DNA from: Polyporus tsugae
Taxonomy: Eukaryota > Basidiomycota > Agaricomycetes > Polyporales > Polyporaceae
Reading direction: 5' to 3'
Length of the DNA stretch: 64,000 bases
Assembly: GCA_024305745.1 (NCBI GenBank)
Contig: JAHRBS010000010.1
Coordinates: forward strand, 1,371,501 to 1,435,500
The position numbers and the translations under genes were made by a program. Shown here one piece after another: positions 1 to 12,058 of the stretch (positions are counted from its first letter, which is position 1; every line of letters begins with the position of its first letter). The notes beneath the pieces were generated by a model. The model had not been told where the DNA came from, did no database searches, and was given only the letters and a program-made list of their open reading frames with translations.

Positions 1-935
1 TTCATCTCGGCACTGAAGCTAAGGGACGACTCAAAGCGCGCAAGCGTCCTCGCTATCCTCCCCCACATGGCTCTTCACGCCGACAGCTGCGCGCGAGTGG
101 ACTTCCTGCCGCCCGTCGTCATCCGCGTCGCGTACTGGATGTCGACCTTACAGCCGCGATATGGGGTGGACGCGCGCAAGCTGCCCATGTTCGCCAATCA
201 CGCGCACCGCCCGTCCCTATGGAAAGCATATAATGACTATGTGCAGAACCAGAACGCCGAGGAGCTCAAACGGTTGGCCAAGGTGTCCGCCGCCCCGAAC
301 AGGTATAGGTGTGCGGCGGACAGGTGCGGCATCCAAGCTATCAACCGGGGTGCGTTGCGGAAATGCGGTGGAGAGTGTCGTGAGGATACGAAGCCGTATT
401 ACTGCAGTCCTGAGTGCCAACGCAAGGTAAGCCCTCGATCAATTAGGCCATACATGACACGATGCATGTCCTGATCCTGTGGAAGCACTGGTTGGTCCAT
501 AGGTACGCCTGTGGGAGCTCCGCTCGGCGTGTCAATCCTATTGTTGAGGACGACGACGACGCGGACTGGATCGACATCGAGACTTACAAGCCTGACTATG
601 ACGATCACCGGTTAACGGAGGACGGTCTCTACGCACACAAAGAAGGTCCCGAGATCTTCATTGACATACCAATTGTCAGCGCTTGCCGTAAGGGCGAGGT
701 TGTGAGGGTCCGGACGAGGACCCTCAGCCCAGCCTTCCTCAGGTCGTACAGGGCTTCATGGAAATTCCTACGTCACAAGGACGTCTTTGTTGCTGCTATC
801 GACTTGGTAAGGACACAGACGTGCGTTCGTATGCATTCTCACTTCCCTTTTTGTCAAACTGAATAGGGCAAGAAAGCAGAATCTTGGGTTTCCTTGGGGG
901 ACGACTTCATAAGTACCAGTGCGAGTTCGACATAA
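1..935 (+). CDS. MYND zinc-finger protein (5' partial)
   Basis: The reading frame is open from base 1, so the N-terminus lies outside the window. Exons are 1-426, 486-806 and 867-935, with two GT-AG introns of 59 and 60 bp; the model ends at TAA 933-935. A MYND finger runs from about base 310 to 520: RYRCAADRCG, LRKCGGEC, YYCSPECQRK, then after the first intron HWLVHRYAC, giving the usual Cys/His ligands. Upstream is a helical stretch (DFLPPVVIRV, ELKRLAK). Downstream is an acidic stretch (VEDDDDADW) and a C-terminal region of unknown fold. MYND fingers normally bind proline-rich peptides or act as protein-interaction modules; the partner here is unknown. A close but decayed copy lies inverted at 18.6-19.3 kb. 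The family call is firm, the role is not. Confidence 0.75.
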
Positions 936-1243
936 CAGATGTTGACATAATACTACCTTACGCGTAATCTTCAAGCACCATTTCTATGGCTTCGACAACA
1001 AGTCGCAATACAGTCCAGCGATTCCTTTGGTAGAATCGTCGGCCTGACCTGGGTGTAAACTATGATCGAGTCGATACTATTGCAATCGAAGGTTTGAATA
1101 TTCAATCACCACGGGGAGACTTCACCTCGTGGACCGGGCGAGCTTGATAATCTTCAATATTATAGTACACGATGAACATAAAGCAATCCTCCGAGTCCGA
1201 CTAAATCAGTACTTAACCAACCCGGCCACTCGCCGTACGCATC
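936..1243. other. Convergent intergenic spacer
   Basis: This stretch separates two convergent genes and is AT-richer than its flanks (for example ATCTTCAATATTATAG near 1150). It probably holds both 3' untranslated regions. I see no ORF with family features. Confidence 0.5.
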
Positions 1244-3207
1244 CTACAGATGCACCTTGACCTTGTAGTGCTCTGCAAGGGTCTTCTCCCTTTTCTGGAT
1301 CGCCTCCTGGCGCTTGACGAGTGCAGAAGCACGGGTAAGCTCACGTTGGCCGATCTGCTGGACATGGACGGCGTCGGGGCCCTAAGGACGCGAGACGGGT
1401 TAGCGGGCCATCCATGGCGAAAGAAACGTGAATGGCGTACATCAGCGATACGGAGGGTGCGCAGGCCAGCGTACATTGCGGCGAGGGGGGTATCTTGGCT
1501 GACACCTTCGGCGCCATATGCCTGGATAGCGCGGTCGATGACTTGGCAGGCCATGGAAGGAACGACGAACTGGACGAAGATCGTGAGTGTCTCGTTTCGT
1601 GGACGCTGTGGCTCGAAACTGACCTTGGCGATGCCAATCTCCTTGAGGGCGCCTTTGGCTTTCACTTTGTCGATCTGGAGAGCAGCGCTGTACACGAGCA
1701 ACCTCGCGGCTTCGATCTCAGCGCGAGACTTCGCAATATCGACGACAACGGTCCCTGGAAGAAACAGAGTGAGAATATGTAGGCGAGCATATACGTAACG
1801 ATACTTGCCGTGCTCGTACAAGTACTTGCCGAACGTCTTCTTCGCGGGGTTCGTGACACGTTGGATCATCAGGTCCAGCGCGTGCTGGGCCGCGCCAACG
1901 GAGCGCATGCAGTGGTGGATACGGCCAGGTCTATATATGCTGTCTGAGTATTGGTCTTACGGCATGGGAGGATCAAGATGACATACCCAAGACGGCCCTG
2001 AATGATCTCAAAGCCCTTGCCCCAACCATATACAAGATTCTCTACCGGAACGCGAACGTTCTCATAGATAACTTCGCAGTGACCCTCTGGGGCATCGTCG
2101 TAGCCGAAGACGCCCATTGGGCGGACGACCTTCACGCCGGGTGCGTTCGCGGGGACGATGACAATGCTCTGCTGCCTGTACTTGTCCGAGTTTTGGGGGT
2201 CGCTCTTACCGAGCACGAGGTGGAGTGCACAACGGGGATCACCCGCCCCACTGATGTACCTGCGAGACATAATTCAGATATGGCCGGAAGTAAGCGTGGA
2301 TAGAGACCGAGCGTACCATTTGTGCCCGTTAATTACAATCTCGTTACCCTCTTGGCGGAGGGTAGTCCGGATGTTGGTCGCATCCGACGAAGCAACTATG
2401 CGCATCGTCAGTTCCAGAGGCTGAGTGCACATTGACAACATGCGTACCAAAACGCTCAGTCATGGAGAACGCAGAACGAGTCTCGCCGTTGAGGAGAGGG
2501 ACGAGCCACTTCTTCTGCTGTTCGGGCGACGCATAGCGTGCGAGCACCTCTGCACGTAACGCAAAGCGTTAGCATGTCGCCTTCTGATTCTACGCCAAAC
2601 GGCTGGAGCGAGCACCGTACCCATGTTTCCAGTGTCGGGTGCAGAGCAGTTCACGGCCTCAGACGCAATGGCCCCGCCGCGGCCAAGAAGCTCGGCCATG
2701 ACACCGTACTAGCACTGGAAGTCAGGAACGTCATACTAGGGAGTACCTTCCCGTAATGACATGCTTACCTCGAGGTTCGTGAGGGGGAAACCGAACTGCG
2801 GGTAATGTGCCTTGCTGAGGAAGAGGTTCCAGAGCCCGAGCTTCTTCGCCTTCTCCTTGAGGTCTGCGACGACGGGGATGACGGTCTTCCAGCGCGCCTC
2901 TGGGTCCGCCGGGATCTGGGCATGCGCGACACGCGCCGCGGGGTACACCTCGTCCTGCATTTCCAACGCCCCCGTTCAACTCAGTCAATCCAGCAGTCCA
3001 CGGATTCGTGTGACGTACCTCCAGGAACGTAATAAGCTTTGTGAGGGTCTCCTTCGCAAAAGGAGATATCTTGTCTTCAATCTATACATCCCATCACCAA
3101 CAGAGCTCAGCTTCTCCATGCCTGTCATCCCAGACCAGCATACGCTGGGCACGCACCAGGGCCCACGAGGACGGAGAGGTATATTGTACAATTGGGTGTG
3201 TCGCCAT
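1244..3207 (-). CDS. Acyl-CoA dehydrogenase (ACAD10/11-like)
   Basis: A flavoprotein of about 450 residues that should oxidise acyl-CoA to 2-enoyl-CoA in fatty-acid or branched-chain breakdown, in mitochondrion or peroxisome. Ten or so exons join in frame. The start is ATG at 3205-3207 ([12 protein letters not shown]) and the stop is at 1244-1246. Landmarks in order: ISPFAKETL helix, [37 protein letters not shown] (junction rebuilt across an intron), [16 protein letters not shown] (the flavin-binding MTE...ASSDATN signature), [37 protein letters not shown] [21 protein letters not shown], and the C-terminal [17 protein letters not shown] and TLRIAD blocks. No aminoglycoside-phosphotransferase-like domain precedes it, unlike the animal ACAD10/11 fusions. 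All introns I traced have GT-AG ends and keep frame, so the gene looks functional. No clear PTS1 or presequence is seen. Confidence 0.9.
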
Positions 3208-4253
3208 TTCGATGCAACGGCGGATGCGCGACAAGTAAGCCTGGCCGTCGAATAGAAGGATGAGCCTGAGGGCGGTGAACAACTGAACGTTGAAGTGGGT
3301 CGGGTGCCACCAAGGTGCCACACTTGTACTAACCGGTCCGGCTATACCGAGTGCCCGGTAGGCGCTTAAACCCAGGTCATTTGTCAATGCGACACAGGTT
3401 GCGCGGGGCCGAGGAGAATCACCTGAGGCTCCTGGTAAGCCCCAAAACATAATTTGAGGTGGTCGAGAGACGAGAAGACCAACGGGTGCGTTCCTGATGC
3501 CACCCATATTTCAAAGCTCGCGGACGGTGGTGAGGGAAGCACGAGGAGAACTTGAATTCGAAGTGACGGTCGTGATATATTCGTACGATCATAGCTAGAG
3601 CGAAGTAAGATAGTCATAGACGAGCAAATACTAATAGAATCAGTCGGTCGATCGTGGGGGACGCAACGTATGTGTGTGTAGCATCGTGGTCGTGAGGTAC
3701 CGTACCGCTACGTATACATGGGTGGATGCCAGGATTCAGGAGCAAAGTCCGTCCGAAGCAGCATTAGTGGTTCCGTACTGTAGCGCGGACGTAGACAGAG
3801 GGAAATAAAATGTACAAGTAGGTATACAGACGGGAGGGTAGGCACCGGCAGTAGGAGAGCATCGTCAATGTGTTTGGGGGTGAAAACAGAGCGAGATCGA
3901 GATACGGCAAGGGTAGATGAGACACGGCAGATGGGACAAGACAGGATGGGTGGGATAGGATGGCCAAATAGAGCGGAAGGAACTCGAGCGTGCGGGTCAA
4001 TAACGTAAGTCATACTGTACAGCATGTGCATGAGTGCCGAGACAGGGGAGCTGAGGCCTGAGGTGAGATGGGCTAGGAACGAATGAAATGCAAGATGAGG
4101 TCGGGGGGCCAAACCAAGACCTAGATAGGGATATAGATGCTACAATGGTACGTCAAGGAACCGTTTATCACCCACAAAAACAGCTAGAACGACCACGTTC
4201 GAAGGTCAGCGTCGGCGACCGCAGGCCGGCCCAGAATCGCGTTCCACAATCGT
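3208..4253. other. Intergenic: promoter of the dehydrogenase and 3' side of the regulator
   Basis: About 1 kb upstream of the dehydrogenase start and downstream of the transcription-factor stop. Small open frames on both strands show no family motif. There is a T-rich stretch on the minus strand near 3700-4000. I see nothing else. Confidence 0.45.
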
Positions 4254-7200
4254 TCACTGTCCGCTGCCGCCCCACGTCCCGGTCCCGTCGGTCGTGAAGT
4301 CGCCCCCAAGCGTGAACGCCGTCTCAGGGTCGACGCCGAACATATCGAACGAGCTCTGCCAGCTGTGCCACTCCTGATCATTGAACCCCGACGGGCCAGC
4401 GCCAGCGCTCCCAGAGGGGTCGTAATTCCGGATGAAGTCCAACCCGTGGAACGGCAGACCCGGTGCGACGAACCCAGCGGACGGGGGCGTCGTGCCCGTC
4501 CCCCCGGAAGCGGATCCAGTTGGCCTAGAACCACCCCCAAAGCCCCCCATTCCGCTGCCGCCAAAGTCACTCCCATCGAAGTTGCTTTGGTATGGCGACG
4601 TGGGGTCCAGGCCCGGAAGCTGGCCCGAGAAACTCCGCGAGTGCCCCTGCCCGAACGCGGATGGGCCCATAGAAGACGAGTTGCCCTGAGAATCGGATGG
4701 GAAGAACTTGAACTCGTTCCCGTCGACCACCGGGCTCGTCCATTTGTCCGTGGTGGGGCTCGCTAATCCGAAACTGTCGTAGTCGAAGCGCTGGCTTGGG
4801 ATCTGTACCGTCGGTGAACGGGGGAGGTTGAGCGCCCCAGATGAATACGCCGTGTTGGCATGCATCATCGGCGGGCTCGCCTCGTTGTCGATGGTGTTCT
4901 GCGACGGACCTGGGGGCGAAGGGTGGCCATTGGCGGACACGGGTGAGCCATGTGCGCTCTTGTTCGCAGCAAGAGTGGAGCGCCCGGGGTACGAACTTGG
5001 GAGCCCCAAAGCGTTGTGTCCATACTGATCCTGGAACAGGTCCTCGTCATGTGGTCGTTTCCGGGACGTAGACCGAGCACGCAGCGCTGTCCGTGGTATG
5101 GGACCACACGAAGAAGTCGTGGAAGACGCACGAAGCAGGAACGAGCATGGGGAGAGCGAATCGGACGTCAGTATCACATGGCACAAATTAGGCAGTAACG
5201 GCTGATCTTCCCGAAGGAAGACGCGAAGCCGCAGCGAATGAAACGGGATGTACTCACAGTCTGAACGGAATTGCGAAGGGGCATGCGCGTTGCGAGGCGA
5301 GAGGGGGACGTCGCGTGATCGATTCCTCCGAGGCTTGCCTCTAATGAGGCGTTCGGGCACAGGGCCGGAGATAGACGCGGATGTGACGTGCGAGCGACCC
5401 TCAGGATGGATCGAAGTCGACGGAGACTGACCCGAAGTGCCGGCGGCGGAAAATGAAGACGAATCAGAAGTCGAACCCCGCGGCAGCCCATTCGACGCGG
5501 ACCTGATCGCCTCGCAGGCTTTTGCGGTCAGATCCTCGAGTAATTCCTTGCACTTTCGGGCTCCGGGCCATTGTCCCTCCCACGACTCTAGCACCGTCAG
5601 ACAGCTGCGTGCTTCCTCGAGCACAACCTGAGCCGCCTGGACCTCGGTGGTGTGCATCGCGTAGAGCAGCATGATCACCGCCGAGCTAAACAGGTTCTGG
5701 ACAAAGAACGTGAGATGATGGCTCGGGGGGACGACGTTCTTGATGGACGGTGCGAGACGAACGCAGGCACGAGCCGTCGAGACCGCCTTGGCTGTTGACC
5801 TGGGCGCGAAGGGTTGCTCGCCCTTGACCGGCATGAAGTTCCGGTGGAGTGTGGTGAGAACGGAGTAGTAGTGGCTGCACAAGACGGCCGCCATGGACAC
5901 CTGCTTCTCGGTGGAAGGGTTCGACTTGAAGACCGTTGGGAGGTCTTCGCACCACTTGGTCAGCCGTCGGTCGAGGGTCTCCACGGACCGCTGCAGCTCA
6001 GCCCGCTTCTCCATCTCGAGGTTGTCCTTGCACTTGTCGAGCGCGTAGACCTCGCGGAGCACCCGCCCAGCGATCCTGTAGAGCAAGATAAGCTCGATGT
6101 ACCCGCGCATGAGCGTGATCTGGCCCTGAGGGAGCAAAGCGCCTGCGAAGTACTGCGGGAGTTGTTCATCGTCGAGCTCGACGGGGATCTCCACGTCGCA
6201 ATCCGTATCTTCGATCGCCAGGGGTCGGCCGAGCGCGAGGGCAAGCATCCGGTCCAGAGTGTACACGCCCCACCAGATCTTGCGACGCGTCTCCTTCTCG
6301 ATCGTGGAGATGAGAAGTCGCCTCGGCGAACGCTGTGCGGTGTAGTACGGGGATTACGGCAGGCGTGAGCACGAGACGTTGGGGAGGAGTGTGTGGCTAC
6401 TCACGTGTAGACCGATGTCTTGTGCTGCGCGAACGGCCTGTCCGACCAGTAGCCACGCTTGCGGCAGGCAGTTCACGGAACAGAGGAACGATGACATCAA
6501 CACGAAGCACTGGACATGCTCGACCTGCATCGAGGCGGCACTAATGTAATGCAAGATAAGCGCACTGTATTGAGATGGACGAGAAGTCAGCGGTCGTCAC
6601 ACCCCAAATGCCGCGAGTGGCCCGCGAGAATCCGGGGGACATACCGTTCATGGTAAACCATGCCCATGCCGCCTTCGTCGAGATTATCGGGGGTAGTCAG
6701 GCGGGGATCCTCCACGAAGCGAGACGCCACGGCGAACACGGAGCAGACAAGCGCCACGAACGGCGCATGCGACCGGATGAAATGGGCATCGGTCGGGTTG
6801 TCCATGAGGTATCTGTATCGTCGCATAAAGTCCGGTTTATCCAGCACGGGCATGAGGAAATGGAAACGTGCAAAGTACGCATCAACCTGGAGGCAAGTCA
6901 GCGCCTGTCCGCACGCGTTCGGCGAGGTAGATGGCACGCACGAGCTTGTCTGCGAGATCCCGCTCGGGGTACTCGACTTCCTCTGCCTTCGGGAGGGCCC
7001 TGACCTTCCCAAAGTACACGCTTGCGGGGAAATACAGTTTGTTCACGCTGGGCCCGGGCGCGAGCGGGTCCTCCTCCATCGGCGAGACGCGGTGGAGCGG
7101 GGACGTCGTCGCCTCCTTCAGCCGCTGAATCAGCGACATTGTCGACGAATTACCAATCCAGTGGAGATGCCCATGCTCGTCGAGGGCAAGCTGGCCGAGT

Positions 7201-8060
7201 GCGTTTGAGACTTCGTCTTCGATCTTCACGGCGGGCTCGTCGTCCGAGCCGTTGCCGCTCGTGCTAGGGCTATCGGATCGGCTTCCGATGACATGCCCCT
7301 CGTGAATGCGGGGCAGGAAGGACTGCATGATGTCCGGCATAGATCCCACCGCGGTCTGCGCCGGTGCAGACGTGGCCTGTTGGTTGGACGCGGCTGAGGC
7401 GATCGCGGTGAGGTCGAGCCCCGTAGCCTGGCTAACCTGCTCAAGAATGGGTGCAACCTGCTGGAAGAGGCCCTCCATGTGCAGGAGACGGGCCTCGAGT
7501 TCCTGGACATAACTGGAGTCTCGCTTAGCACTTGCGCTTGTACACCATGGTGGTGAGAAAGTGATGACTCACTGTCTACTGAGTGCGGCCCTGTCCTTGG
7601 TCTGAAGCCATGTACATTGACACTTCGAGCTCGCGCACTGGGAGCATGTGGGCTCCACGCCGTCGCACTTGATCTTCTTGCGTCTGGGCAAGACGAAGCA
7701 ACCGTGTGTTAGTGATGAGATCTGAGCTCGAGAAGACGACGGAAGAGGGGGGACGGAGAGTGTTCGGAACGGAAAGGAGAGAGGGCAGGAAGTCGGGAAA
7801 GATGATTGAGACCAGACGGGGAGCGACGATCATGAACATAGAAGGGGGGCACGAACGCACCTGCATGATTCACATGCACGCCAGACGCGCCTGCGCTGAA
7901 GCTGGATGGGCTTTGTGCCGAGGTCGGGTGGGGGCCCCTGGTCGTCGACCCGCTTCTTCTTGGGCGGGTGGGCGATAGTCATAACAGCGGGCGGGAGAGA
8001 TTGGGAGGAAGAAGGGGGATTGTCGGTTGAATCGGGTGACGGATTTGACTCTGTGGTCAT
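4254..8060 (-). CDS. Zn(II)2Cys6 transcription factor with fungal_trans domain
   Basis: A fungal-specific regulator of roughly 1000 residues. The start is ATG 8058-8060 (MTTESNPSP); exon 1 ends at 7861 inside the DNA-binding domain. Joining the exons gives CESCRRKKIKCDGVEPT followed by CSQCASSKCQC, a C-X2-C-X6-C-X6-C-X2-C zinc cluster preceded by a basic run (PKKKR, QRRRVWRA). A leucine-rich linker (ELEARLLHMEG) may form the dimerising coiled coil. The middle-homology region follows: YFARFHFLMPVLDKPDF, SFLCSVNCLPQAW, QDIGLH, then WWGVYTLDRMLALALGRPLAI with the DCDVEIPVELDDEQ tail, the hallmark of PF04082. The C-terminal part is disordered, rich in Ser, Pro and Gly (GGSGMGGFGGGS). The large last exon remains open across a likely in-frame intron near 5110-5255 (donor GTGAGTACATC). 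The regulated pathway cannot be read from the sequence; the neighbouring dehydrogenase is one possible target. Confidence 0.9.
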
Positions 8061-10357
8061 GGTGGAGGGAGCGGGAGAGTATATATGAAGTCGAATGTGA
8101 GGACAAGAAGCGGAGGCCCCTCAGGCTCCTGCCAAATCCGAGGACAGATCTCTACCAGATTGTCCCTTTCCCGCTCCCTGCGCGCTTCCCGCCCCCGTCG
8201 GCGCCAAGCGTGTGCCTATGCCATACCCTGGCCATACCCCGCCTCCTCTCCGTCACTCGTATTCTTTGGCGGCTTTGGTGTCTTATTAGCATCCATTCTC
8301 CGAGCTCTGTCTCTAGATCTGGTCTTAGCTCGAGCCCATATGCATCTATTACAGGCCTCAAAGCATCCCATAGCCGCAGTGTCCATTGCTCAGCGGACGC
8401 CACGCCCCCGGCCCCGGTCCATGCCTCCGTAAGAACACTCAACACAGCATTAGCTTTTCCACGATCTCCCCGGCTGCCGCATCGCGCCTACGTATATTGC
8501 AGCTCCATGTCATTCGCTAAACGCACGGGGGATTCGGAACGGACGCACAGTCCCAGTTGAGTCCCAATGACGCGCTTCATCGTATTATACAGATATGGAT
8601 GCAACACCTCTCAGCCGCATCCTCGTTGTCCTCAAGATTCAGATTCACGGAAATAATGCGCAGACACGCCCTTGGCTGTGAGAGCTCCCCAAACTTCACA
8701 TGCAAGCCAACCGGCTGCACGTGCCGGTCGAGTGCTGGGATCCCGCTCTCTGCGTTCTCTCCACCCGTACGTGTGCGCATACAGTCGTACTAGATCGGCC
8801 GTCGGCCGATGCCAGTCGTAGCCCGCGCTTTCTCATCCGTTTCACTCAACAAGTCACAGCCTTGCGCCGTCTTTGAGTTACTTACAGTAGCCAGCGCGCC
8901 ACTCCGCGCCCGCACATGCCGACAGCTGCTCCTGAACGCCAAACACCTACACAAGCCGCCATCGACATGACAAGGCCGCGCCGACAAGGCGTCCTTTTCA
9001 TCTCACCAAGTTAACCGCCCGACCACGCAGCGTCTTACCCCACACATAGATCTGACTCGATCGTAATCCTTGGCCAAAGTCCAGGTCCAACTCTTCCCCA
9101 CCTGGTCTGACCTCACCGATCTCTTGCTCGCGGAAGCATCCTCCTGAATCATAAGTGACGCTAAGTATGAAGGAGCTGCCCCGATGAAGCCACAGTGCCA
9201 CACCGCCGGCGTACGGCGTTACGTTACCCGCGGCAATCTCACCTCCCCCATCGAGGCCCCCCCTCCAACCTTGTGAGCACTTCACCCTCGGAAGACGGGA
9301 AGCGTCCAGCCGTTTGCAATACAGTTTCGACGCCCTATAAGGCTTGGCCTCCCAAGCCACGCCGTGGCGCAGCGCACCTGCACGTTGGCTCCTGCCCATG
9401 GCCACCTAGCGGCTTTCATATCTGTCTCCCGCTCCCTGATGTGCATCCCATGTCCGCTGCTGCTGTATGCACGCGCACGCAGGTTCGGCTCCGGGGTAGC
9501 GAAGAACCCAGGGTGTGGCTCCACAGAATACCATCATCGTGGTTGAGGATGGCAACCACGCATTTCGGCAGATGCCCATCGATCCCGGGCAAGCTAAGGA
9601 TAGGAAGGCAGCTTGCAAAAAGCCCGGACACGCCGCCGATGACGCCAACGCACCGTTCTCTGGTCACCGGACTCGCCCCTGCGCATCTGGCACATCTGGG
9701 GGTTCTGTTATCTGGGGCCAAAAGCGAGAGAAGCAGCATAAGCTCGCGGAAGAGGCGGGAAGAAAGACGGTTGCAAACAGGCAAACCGCGATCGTTGCGA
9801 AGGGTCCTAGCGGACTTTGCTTTGCGTCCGGAACTCTCTGGACGTTCCTGTAGTCGCCGATCCGCTGGGTCAGCTGCCGTTTTGAGCGGGGGACGATGAA
9901 TAGTATGCATTGCCGTGCTCGCCCGCGCGAACGGGTGACATGGACCCAAGTGCACGAATCTATCTGTATCTCAACTCCGGGGGATGAATCATAGCTACGC
10001 CCACGCGCCTCTCCCACCACCCGAATCTATGCCGTGCCAGAACGCAGTCGCGCGGACGCACGCACCGGATGTCGCACCGTGACGGACGACCAGACGGAAG
10101 CGCAGAAGCACATTCGCAGCCAGCCAGTCCATGGATGAATGGGAATAAACGAACGAGAACAACAGAAAACGACACCTGGGATCGGAAAAAGCACGTTTGC
10201 GCCCCAAACGTCAGCGTCCCGGGCTGAGAACTGGAGCAAGACGGGACCGCGTACCTCTAGCCTCTCTTCCAGCTTCGAAAGCCGATGGTGCTCCTCCTGG
10301 CCTCCAACCCCCGCCCCCTGACGGCGCTTTCCTGGGGAGGGCTCCACGGCTCCCGCA
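8061..10357. other. Long gene-free stretch upstream of the regulator
   Basis: About 2.3 kb between the regulator start and the bL19m stop. Several open frames of 60-230 codons overlap on both strands (the longest is near 9195-9899), but none shows a family motif, signal peptide or sensible splice chain. Composition is GC-rich (many CG dinucleotides) around 8900-10300. It may be a long regulatory region of the transcription factor; this is inference. Confidence 0.4.
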
Positions 10358-10885
10358 CTATTTGCGCATGCCCGCCGAGATGGCCGTCATCTTATCTGGG
10401 GAATCGCGGAGGTAGAAGAGCTTGGCCCTGCGCATCCTGGGGCCCGCCCTGCCCTCACCCTTCCCGCCCGCGCGCATGAGGACCTTGACGTGCTTTACGT
10501 GCGGGGAGCAGACGAAGAACTGCACCTCGACTCCAGTGCGGTTGATGACGTTGCGGAGGAGGAAGGAGGAGTCCGCGCCGCGTCGACGTATTGAGAGGAG
10601 GACGCCGGTGAAGGAGGCCGGGGCGTGCTTGGTGGTCACTTGGAGGACGGAGCCGGGGAGGATGCGTTCTGGGTGTCGCTTTCCGAAGCGTGCGAGGAGG
10701 TCAAGCTTCTCGGGGGTCAAGAGACGTTGAGGGAGATGTGACATGAGACCCTTGCCAGCCTTTGTTGGCTCGGGGGCTGGGACAACAGGGGGAGGGGGGA
10801 TGATGGCGACATTAGAGTAGGGATACGGCTGGGCGGTGGTGGACATGAGCCTTTGAGCACATCTTCGACGAAAGAGGTTGAGCAT
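10358..10885 (-). CDS. IMG1: Mitochondrial large-subunit ribosomal protein bL19m
   Basis: An intronless ORF of 175 residues, of normal length for fungal bL19m with its mitochondrial extension. The Arg-rich start MLNLFRRRCAQRLMSTT looks like an import presequence, followed by a Pro-rich linker. The L19 core runs from about residue 55: RFGKRHPERILPGSVLQV, SFTGVLLSIRRRGADSSFLLRN and the GVEVQFFVCSPHVKHVKVL block, which matches the bacterial L19 signature region. It sits at the 30S-50S interface of the mitoribosome. The start ATG is 10883-10885 and the stop is at 10358. Its upstream region is shared with the F-box gene, which runs the other way. Confidence 0.9.
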   Translation of the reverse strand: MLNLFRRRCAQRLMSTTAQPYPYSNVAIIPPPPVVPAPEPTKAGKGLMSHLPQRLLTPEKLDLLARFGKRHPERILPGSVLQVTTKHAPASFTGVLLSIRRRGADSSFLLRNVINRTGVEVQFFVCSPHVKHVKVLMRAGGKGEGRAGPRMRRAKLFYLRDSPDKMTAISAGMRK

Positions 10886-12058
10886 GGTGGGAGAGGCACG
10901 CCAGCGAACGGTGAAGAACCCGTCTGCGCCAACGAATCCTCCAGCGAAAAGCGGCGCGTGCCACGTGACAGAGTAGACGCCCTTATAAATACGACGCGAT
11001 CGCGTGAGAGCGACGCGACGCGCTTCCTGAATCCTGTTCCTCCTCGAAGACTCGAAGATTCATAAAGTTCGGTGCTAGCTCTCTCAGGGCCTGGCTCGTG
11101 TTGGGAATGATCTATCTATATTCCGACATTACGCGACTAATTCCGGCATTGCAACCTTAACGAAGTTTTCGATAACGCCGACCACACGCCTAGCCTAAAC
11201 TATGATCGACTGCGAAATACTTGGATGATGCAGGGGCCAGAGCAGGATACGTCAAGTCGTGTGAGGAATAAGGGAAAATGACGTACTGGAAGAGTGCACG
11301 AGTGGCGTTTGTCCCTCGTTCGACAAGGACAAGAAGGCTTCTGGCTGGTTCCGGACGTCCATTCGAGACTCGTCGATTCGGTTTCGACGGTGTCTTACTG
11401 GCATGTTGACGAATGCTGGGACGTGATGTGTGTGCGAAAGAAGAGAGGACGACTGAGGCTGTGGACGTTTGGACACGCATGGATGGGAAGCCAAGATGTC
11501 GTGCTTGTTGCGATCGCAGTGGGGCGGTGATGAGGTTATGTAGGGAGGTACGCGAGTCGGCAGCAGGAAACGTGTCGGGGGAGAAACGTGTGGTGTACGG
11601 TCGGAGGATGTAAGTTTTCGGAAGATAGAGGGCGGAAGCGGAAGAGAGAGAGCTGGAAGGGCAGGGGAGTGGGAGAGGGAGGAGTTAGTTGAGTGGTCAG
11701 TAGGTGGAAGGAAACGGGAGAATGTCACGTGTGGTGGTGATGGGGAGATCGTCGACGGGAGGAAAGAGGTGATTTCATGAACGGAGAAGATGGACGGATC
11801 CATAGGCCAGGACCTCGCCAGCCTGCGCAGCGGCAGGGGCGCAGGCGGTAACTTAGAAGCAGCTGAGAACAGCGTCTTCTGCGCTTGCCTCCGAGAACGC
11901 TCCCCGATATATTCGTCATTCTTCTTCCTTTTCCTCCGCCTAGGCTTGTCCTTTCTCCTTCTCCTCTCGGCCACACCCTGGCTTCTCCTCCTCCTCCCCT
12001 TTCCTGTATATAACACCCCTCACGCCTTCTCTTTCCTCCCAGTTTTCGTTCGCCCCCA
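10886..12058. other. Divergent promoter region, bL19m / F-box gene
   Basis: About 1.2 kb between two start codons. The open frame 11252-12016 on the minus strand is Ser/Pro/Arg-rich and lies against a pyrimidine-rich plus strand, so I read it as chance. A TATA-like site lies near the F-box end. Confidence 0.5.
12007..12013 (+). promoter_or_regulatory. TATA box of the F-box gene
   Basis: TATATAA lies 46 bp upstream of the F-box ATG, after a long CT-rich tract (TTCTTCCTTTTCCTCC) typical of fungal core promoters. Confidence 0.55.

Noticed and set aside
9195..9899. 234-codon open frame on the plus strand
   Set aside because: Overlaps equally long frames on the other strand; low-complexity translation with no family features.
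11252..12016. 254-codon minus-strand frame upstream of the F-box gene
   Set aside because: It is the complement of a CT-rich promoter tract and covers the TATA box of the F-box gene; the translation is simple Ser/Pro/Arg sequence.
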